Origin: Polydactylus sextarius
Taxonomy: Eukaryota > Chordata > Actinopteri > Polynemidae
Direction of reading: 5' to 3'
NCBI GenBank assembly: GCA_016801845.1
Contig: CM028923.1
Location: 17,964,679 to 18,028,678, forward strand
DNA length: 64,000 nt
The notes beneath the pieces are model-generated. The model did no database searches and was not told the DNA's origin. It saw only the letters and a list, made by a program, of their open reading frames with translations. Made by a program: the position numbers and the translations under genes. Positions 58,651-64,000 of the stretch are shown piece after piece (within the stretch, counting starts at the first letter, position 1; each line of letters starts with the position of its first letter).

Positions 58651-60490
58651 GAGAGCGAGAGCACCTTTGTGAGATTTTGCTAATCTTTTACGAGATCTCA
58701 CAAAACTACGTCTTTTTCTTTTTAACCGTGTTTTTTTCCTTCCACGTCTCTTTAAGGGCTCAGCACTCTGTAGAAATATGACATTTAAGGAGAAATATTG
58801 TGTGAGAACCTGATCAGACATTCTGAACCTCCACAATTTAATAGAACCCCCAACACAGTGGCATGTATCTGAACGCCCTCTAGATTCCCATCAGAGCATT
58901 TCCATCCCCCAGCCTAAACATTGCTACAGAATGGTATGATTTGATCTCTGAAACATTCTGTTTGTTTTCTTGAACATTCTGAATCAACTCCTAAACATTT
59001 AAGATCCCTACACCACATTCCAATGTTGCAAACTCCCTACAACATTCCTTTACAAAACCCTCTCCCTCCCCTGCGCCAACCCCACCTCACCCTAAACAAT
59101 CCAGAGCCCCCACCCTTAATGCTCTGGTCTCAATGTTCCGGAAGTCTCTAGCGTGATGTCACTCCTGAGAAGGAGAAAGGAAGTGTGGCAGGACATTCAT
59201 AACAAGAGCACAAACACTACTGGTGGGAGGAGAGGGAACAAAGGCATTTTGTGATTAACAGCCTAAAATTTACATTCACATGCAACAAATACTCATTTTC
59301 CAGATGGGGGATACCTGGACTCTGTTGCTCTCATTAAAAGTCAAATGCATAAGACAGAATTTCACGCCACACACACATACCTACAACAAATGGATTTTAC
59401 AAATCCATACCCAGAAATGGACTGGAGGTGTATTAGGTTATTTGGAATGATCACAGCAGAGAGACTTGTTGTAGAGGTATCTCATGACTATGCAAAAATC
59501 CACACGCGCACTACACTGACAAATTGTATGATCAGATGGGATTCAAATTTCAGTAACAGAATCCTTTCCAGGCCTGTGCCAGGTGCTGCTCTCCAGGCTG
59601 GATCAAGCCACAGAGTGTTGAATCTGTCAACACACTGACTCACTCACCAGTCTTATAAAGTGGACTCTAAGTTGATGCGTGCATAAGAGGATAGTAAAAT
59701 GATCAAAAAAAATCCTCTGTGTGTGTGTTGTGTGTTTTTATAAGACAGCAGGTCAGAGCAGTGGCGGTCAGTGGACTTAGACCATGAGGATAAATTCTTA
59801 GTGTCAGCAGGTCCAGATCATATGACAAGGCCTCTAACGCTACTAATTGGTTTCTTTATCAGGAGGGCCAGGGTAGACCTGCCACATCTTTGAATCATTC
59901 ATGACTCAATCACCAAGTCTCTGTGGGGCCATTCATGTGTCTTTTCACTTGAGATATAGCCTGCCTAGCTGTTTCAGTTATTTACCATCCATGGAGGTGG
60001 CTATCACTTTTACTAAGTTGTAAACATGAGCTTTTTAGAAAAACCTGCCTTAAGTAGAGATGAATAGGAGGTTGCTGGGGATACATCTTAAAGTGATGGT
60101 CAGGAGGACCTGGACCTGGGGTCTTTTTCACCATGACGAGTGACCCCCTGAAGAGATATTTTATGTTGGTCGAAGTAATTTTTAGTTTATCTTTTGTTTC
60201 CACAGTCAAATAGCTAACAATGTAAATAAGTAGGGTGGTCAGCCAAATGTATCTAAATCACCATGTTCAAACCACTGATACACTTCACTTCAGCAGTAGC
60301 ATGAATAGGGTCCCTACACATAAACTGAAGTGCTGTTAAATTGGTAATAAACCAAGAGTTTATTAAAAAAGACTGTTTTACAAGACTTACCCAACATCTT
60401 GTTTGCAAAACAACTGGTCATGGAAGGTGTTTCACATCAGCACATTCATCATTTTCCTGAACAACTGGTTAGATGTGTCTGTGAAGCGTG
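58650..60490. other. intergenic, no gene recognised
   Basis: Another degenerate GAGATCTCACAAAA motif lies near 58695. Otherwise ordinary sequence. An open frame at 59345-59638 has no recognisable domain. Confidence 0.4.
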
Positions 60491-60502
60491 AGGAAAATGA
60501 AT

Positions 60503-60550
60503 AATCTGCTGATCTGGAACAACACGAAGGGTGTTCCAGATCAGCAGATT
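60503..60550. repeat. perfect 19-bp inverted repeat with 10-base loop
   Basis: AATCTGCTGATCTGGAACA (60503-60521) and its exact complement (60532-60550) flank ACACGAAGGG. On RNA it would form a stable hairpin. Confidence 0.95.
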
Positions 60551-60681
60551 CTAGCTTGTACACATGTCGCAGATACCCCACCCCCTTATTCCTCGCGCAC
60601 ACCTTGCGTAGCACACACAGGCTGCATCTGAATATCCCTACTAGCCTACTATGTAGTAGGCAAAAATGAGTAAGCATTGAT

Positions 60682-60952
60682 CTAGTACGTCCGAATACCT
60701 CATTAGGCTTTCAGTAGTGGGTAAAAGGTTCCTACACTATCCCAGAAGTCAACAGGAGGTTGAAAACCGTAGAAGAAGAAACTTTGCCTGCTAAAAGTGA
60801 TATCCGATACTTCCTCAGATGAATTAATTACTTATAGTAGACAGTGATCGACAACCACATTTGTGTGCTTGTTAGTGAATGGAAATGGAGACAGCAGTCA
60901 GAGAGATTTGATATTTTTACAATTTTATTGAAAGTTTGTTTAGGGATAACAG
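60682..60952. repeat. dispersed repeat pair, copy 2
   Basis: Direct-orientation copy of 57808-58145, from CTAGTACGTCCGAATACCTC to GTTTGTTTAGGGATAACAGG. The sequence before it (CTGCATCTGAATATCC, CTACTATGTAGTAGG) looks like the start of the full unit. Confidence 0.85.
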
Positions 60953-61512
60953 GCAATCAATTACGTAGTGCGTAATAAGGATTTGGATGCAGTCACAGAG
61001 TTGTGCATGGGAAGTACACACAGTAGATAGCTGTGGAAAATGGTGGAGCAGCCTAAAAATCTGTCTATTCTTTCATTGTCAATGACTGTCTTCACAACAA
61101 ATGCAAGTAAGAATAAGACAGATGACGAAAAAATAAAATATATTGTAAAAACAAGCAAACAAATAAATAAAACTTGCGACAGGTGACTTTTCAGAAATAG
61201 AGGGAACTATTGTATTTAAATGGGTTTCAAGTCTGATGCTGAGTTGGCCACATTTTTTTTCTTGACAGGTAATTTTATCATTGTGACGATGTTACGATAA
61301 AATTTTATAACATATATAAGTGCTAATGGCTAATAACACTGAAAGGGCTAGTTTTTACTTCAATGTGTTCATTGTGAACCTCCTGCTGAACCTGTTAAAA
61401 AACAGGCAGATAGATATTTACATTTTTATTTTATATGTATATCTTTCCATGGTAGTATAATAGAGCTGAGATGTTGAGATCCCTACAGTAGAGTATAGTA
61501 GAGTTGAGTCTA

Positions 61513-61514
61513 CA

Positions 61515-61556
<42 letters not shown>
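61513..61556. repeat. (CA)n microsatellite
   Basis: Near-pure CA run upstream of the GC-rich segment. Confidence 0.95.
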
Positions 61557-61559
<3 letters not shown>

Positions 61560-61911
61560 TTTTAGCTGTAGCATTTATGATGACTCCTATTTCCCTCGAT
61601 AAATGAATACAATAATATATTCATTATTATATTACACACCGTTTCGAATCATTACTGACTCAGACATTACTGATGTATTTGATAGAAATTAAATAAAACC
61701 CCGGCGGTAACTGGTGGATTGGCTCTCTGTCATAGTTATGAATGAAGCTCCTCCTTCTGTTAAACGCGTTGGGGGCGGGGAATAGTCCCCCCTCCACAAA
61801 CACACATTGCGCCTCTCTTCTCTGGCTTCGGGGGTGGAAGAATATCACGGCGGCTGGCTGAGTTGGGGAGAGAAACGTGTTGATGCCACATTTTTTGGTG
61901 TTCAGCGGCGG

Positions 61912-61944
61912 GGGCAGCGGCAGCGGCAGCGGCAGCGGCAGCGG
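61912..61944. repeat. (CAGCGG)n hexamer repeat
   Basis: About five units, in the putative 5' leader. In one frame it encodes alternating Gln/Arg; it is probably untranslated. Confidence 0.95.
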
Positions 61945-62062
61945 TGGTCATCAACGGGAGCCGTGATGGCATGTGATGTTTTACACAGACGGTGTTTGAC
62001 GGTGTACGGTTAACTTTACACCTGAGGAGGAGAAAACGGAGCGGGGGTCCACTCCTGAGATT

Positions 62063-62137
62063 ATGTGCGGACCAGGTTCTGCTGTTGTGGAGAAAAGTTT
62101 AGCAGAAGTGAGGACTCTGTTTGACCAGCGGCTGTAA
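62063..62137 (+). CDS. possible 24-residue upstream ORF in the putative first exon
   Basis: ATG at 62063 opens MCGPGSAVVEKSLAEVRTLF and four more residues, then TAA, shortly before the putative donor. If the exon is real this would be an upstream ORF. It may be chance. Confidence 0.2.
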   Translation: MCGPGSAVVEKSLAEVRTLFDQRL

Positions 62138-62142
62138 AATGG

Positions 62143-63478
62143 TAAATACACCTTCTACACAGTCACGTAGTTAAGCTAACGTTAGCTAAAAGACAAATGA
62201 CGCTAATTCAGTTTTTTAAACAGCAACGGCTGATCGGTGTCAGTACGTCACGAATACGTCGCGTCCTTTGCTGTCCGCGTCGAGTGGGGAAAAGAGAAAA
62301 CAAATCTGGTTTTAATTACGTGAAAATTTCGTTCATACAACGTCTAGGAATCAAGCCAGTCGTCGAGTTTGTGACAAAATGTAGTTTGATATTCTCCTTG
62401 ATCACACAGGCAGTATTCCAGCTGTTGCACCGCCTTTTTTTTCACCTGAACAGACCTTATCACATTTATTTATTTAGGAAAAAAAAAAGAAGAAATTGTC
62501 TGAAAATACATGTTAACCAACCCCAAATAACTCATAATTTTATTGTCTTTAATCACATATTCAAATCGTTACGTTTTCTGTTTTAATGTTCTGCTATGAA
62601 TCTGCTATGAATTGTCCTATTTAATCTTTATGAAGAGGTGTGAGTCAGTTGTGATTATGTGTTGTGTTATTTGTTGCATCACTGTTTTTTGTTGTCACAT
62701 TCACTTTAACACTTTTTGTAAAGGAATTTGGTGGAGATCAGCTACTTTCAGATAATCAGACAGTAGACCAGATAGATTGTTATATTTTAAACCGAAGTGA
62801 CCTTTTATAATGTCTTTATATTTTTATTGTCTACATATAAACTGTTTGCAGACAGTTTACATGGCCCCCAGGCAAAGGCAGTGGTGGAGCAGGCTCATCT
62901 GGTCTGTCTGCAGAGTTCGCATCAATATCAACAGGAGATTCAGTTTCTTTCTGTTACCATATTTTCATAATTGTTAAAGTACACCTGTGTGCATGAATGC
63001 AATACATACATTGTTGACATGCTTGTGTTCCTCACAGTAAAACAGGTTCTTATCTGACCCACATACAGAAAGCCTCTGCTATGTGAAACACTCCTCTAGG
63101 CTAATAGTTATGCGACAGCCCTAAATGGACACTAGGTGCATTGCTTTTTGTGTTGCTATTCAGTTCAGGCTTCCTGAGTAAACTCCAGTTTTTTTCTTCA
63201 GTTTGACTTAATTTGATTCTAATCTGAGCGAATTAAAAAATTAAAATTAAAAAAATTCCACTTAGACGGGTGATTTTAAAAGTTTGTGATTTCGGCCTCC
63301 TGAAACACAGTCTCCATGTAAACGCAAGGCCTGTCTGTGCAGGATGGAGAGCTTTGTGTTAGTCTATCACTTTCAAACACGTTCTCCAGGCAGCAGCAGT
63401 AAAATCTAGTGTCTGTAACAGAGGGAGCTGAATTTGTTGTCTAAATTTTCCATTTGATCAGTCAAGCCACAACCATTG
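62143..63478 (+). other. probable first intron of the downstream gene
   Basis: AT-rich with no coding exon seen. A 129-codon open frame at 62197-62586 shows no recognisable feature. Confidence 0.4.
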
Positions 63479-63486
63479 TTAGGTAG

Positions 63487-63924
63487 TAGATCTGGACGAT
63501 AAATCGATTTTATCAATTAATTTGAATTTACAGTTTACCCGCCACAGTTTCATTTGACCATAAGAAAATAAAACAGTAATAATTACAGTATTTCACCATC
63601 TCTAATCTCTGTCAGTCAGTCCATCCTGCAGCTGTTCTCAGTTTCTATCTAACCTGCAAGTTCGCGCGCACTACGCCCGTGCAGAGACTATTAAGTTAGA
63701 TAACAGAGCATTGGGTTTTTTGCCAATCTCACTTTGCCAGTTATACTTCATACATGCCGGTAAACCGAGGCTAACTTTCCGCTCTCCATGGATCGGGGGG
63801 TGAGTGTTCGGGTGGGGGTGCGCTCCTCCCAGCAGATATTTTTCTGAAGTTAAAAATCGATTCATATTGGATTTTTTGTGAATGAATTGAGGATTTTTCT
63901 TTTACGCCATATTGCCCAGCTCTA
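63487..63924. repeat. hAT-type MITE with 8-bp target-site duplication
   Basis: The ends TAGATCTGGACGATAA and ATATTGCCCAGCTCTA are imperfect inverted repeats. TTAGGTAG flanks both sides exactly (63479-63486 and 63925-63932). An 8-bp duplication indicates the hAT superfamily. There is no transposase inside. The CTGGGCGATA-type end is a familiar fish MITE family. Confidence 0.8.
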
Positions 63925-64000
63925 TTAGGTAGCCAGCCAATGCAACTGGCTCCTATCAGTCCTTCAGGTGATATGAAGGTCTTCTCTAAATCCAATCTGA

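Larger units (their letters stand above)
61700..62142 (+). promoter_or_regulatory. CpG-rich promoter and first-exon candidate of a downstream gene
   Basis: GC content rises sharply here, with GGGGGCGGGG, many CpGs and a CAGCGG hexamer repeat (61912-61944). It ends at AAAATG|GTAAATA (donor at 62142), after which the sequence returns to AT-rich intron type. That is the look of a vertebrate promoter with a mostly non-coding first exon. Human gene order predicts tmcc3 next, but no tmcc3 coding sequence is visible. Confidence 0.45.

Noticed and set aside
58513..58836. 107-codon minus-strand frame with an Arg/Lys-rich start
   Set aside because: It spans a TG/AG microsatellite and repeat ends; composition explains it.

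Overview
The window is vertebrate nuclear DNA, almost certainly from a teleost fish. Its genes are split by GT-AG introns, it is rich in microsatellites, and it carries interspersed repeats of fish type: L1 and other LINE tails, tRNA-derived SINEs, Tc1-like, PIF/Harbinger-like and hAT-like DNA elements. Three conserved protein-coding genes were assembled exon by exon: vezt (vezatin, minus strand, 5' part only, exons between 703 and 5373), fgd6 (plus strand, 21 coding exons, 6512-34272, about 1,270 residues) and ndufa12 (plus strand, four exons, 36971-38123, 147 residues). The same genes neighbour one another on human 12q22, so this is the ancestral vertebrate block. Human NR2C1, which lies between FGD6 and NDUFA12, is not visible here.

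Layout. 1-5373: vezt, leaving the window before its membrane segment. 5374-6511: head-to-head vezt/fgd6 promoter interval with a 120-bp TA microsatellite. 6512-34272: fgd6. Its 11.4-kb second intron holds a near full-length but broken antisense L1 (about 15560-20640), a SINE with a perfect 11-bp target-site duplication, a MITE and pieces of a DNA transposon. Intron 11 holds a Harbinger-like element with a Myb/SANT-like remnant. 34273-36970: fgd6 3' UTR, then three TA tracts just upstream of ndufa12. 38124-61700: a gene-poor repeat zone. It contains a Tc1-like fossil, a MITE with 100-bp inverted repeats, two inverted copies of a decayed HECT-domain gene with a decayed DDE integrase between them (47640-54370), and a second, internally deleted L1 (55540-57720). 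61700-62142: a GC-rich segment that looks like the promoter and first exon of a further plus-strand gene; tmcc3 would be expected from synteny. The window ends in the probable intron, which holds a hAT-type MITE with an 8-bp target-site duplication.

The resident genes are not a pathway. Fgd6 is a Cdc42-type exchange factor that binds phosphoinositides, Vezt an adherens-junction membrane protein, and Ndufa12 an accessory subunit of mitochondrial complex I. The most unusual content is the HECT plus integrase fossil cluster, bounded by a dispersed terminal repeat centred on GAGATCT(C/T). It suggests a DNA transposon group that carries its own ubiquitin-ligase-like gene.
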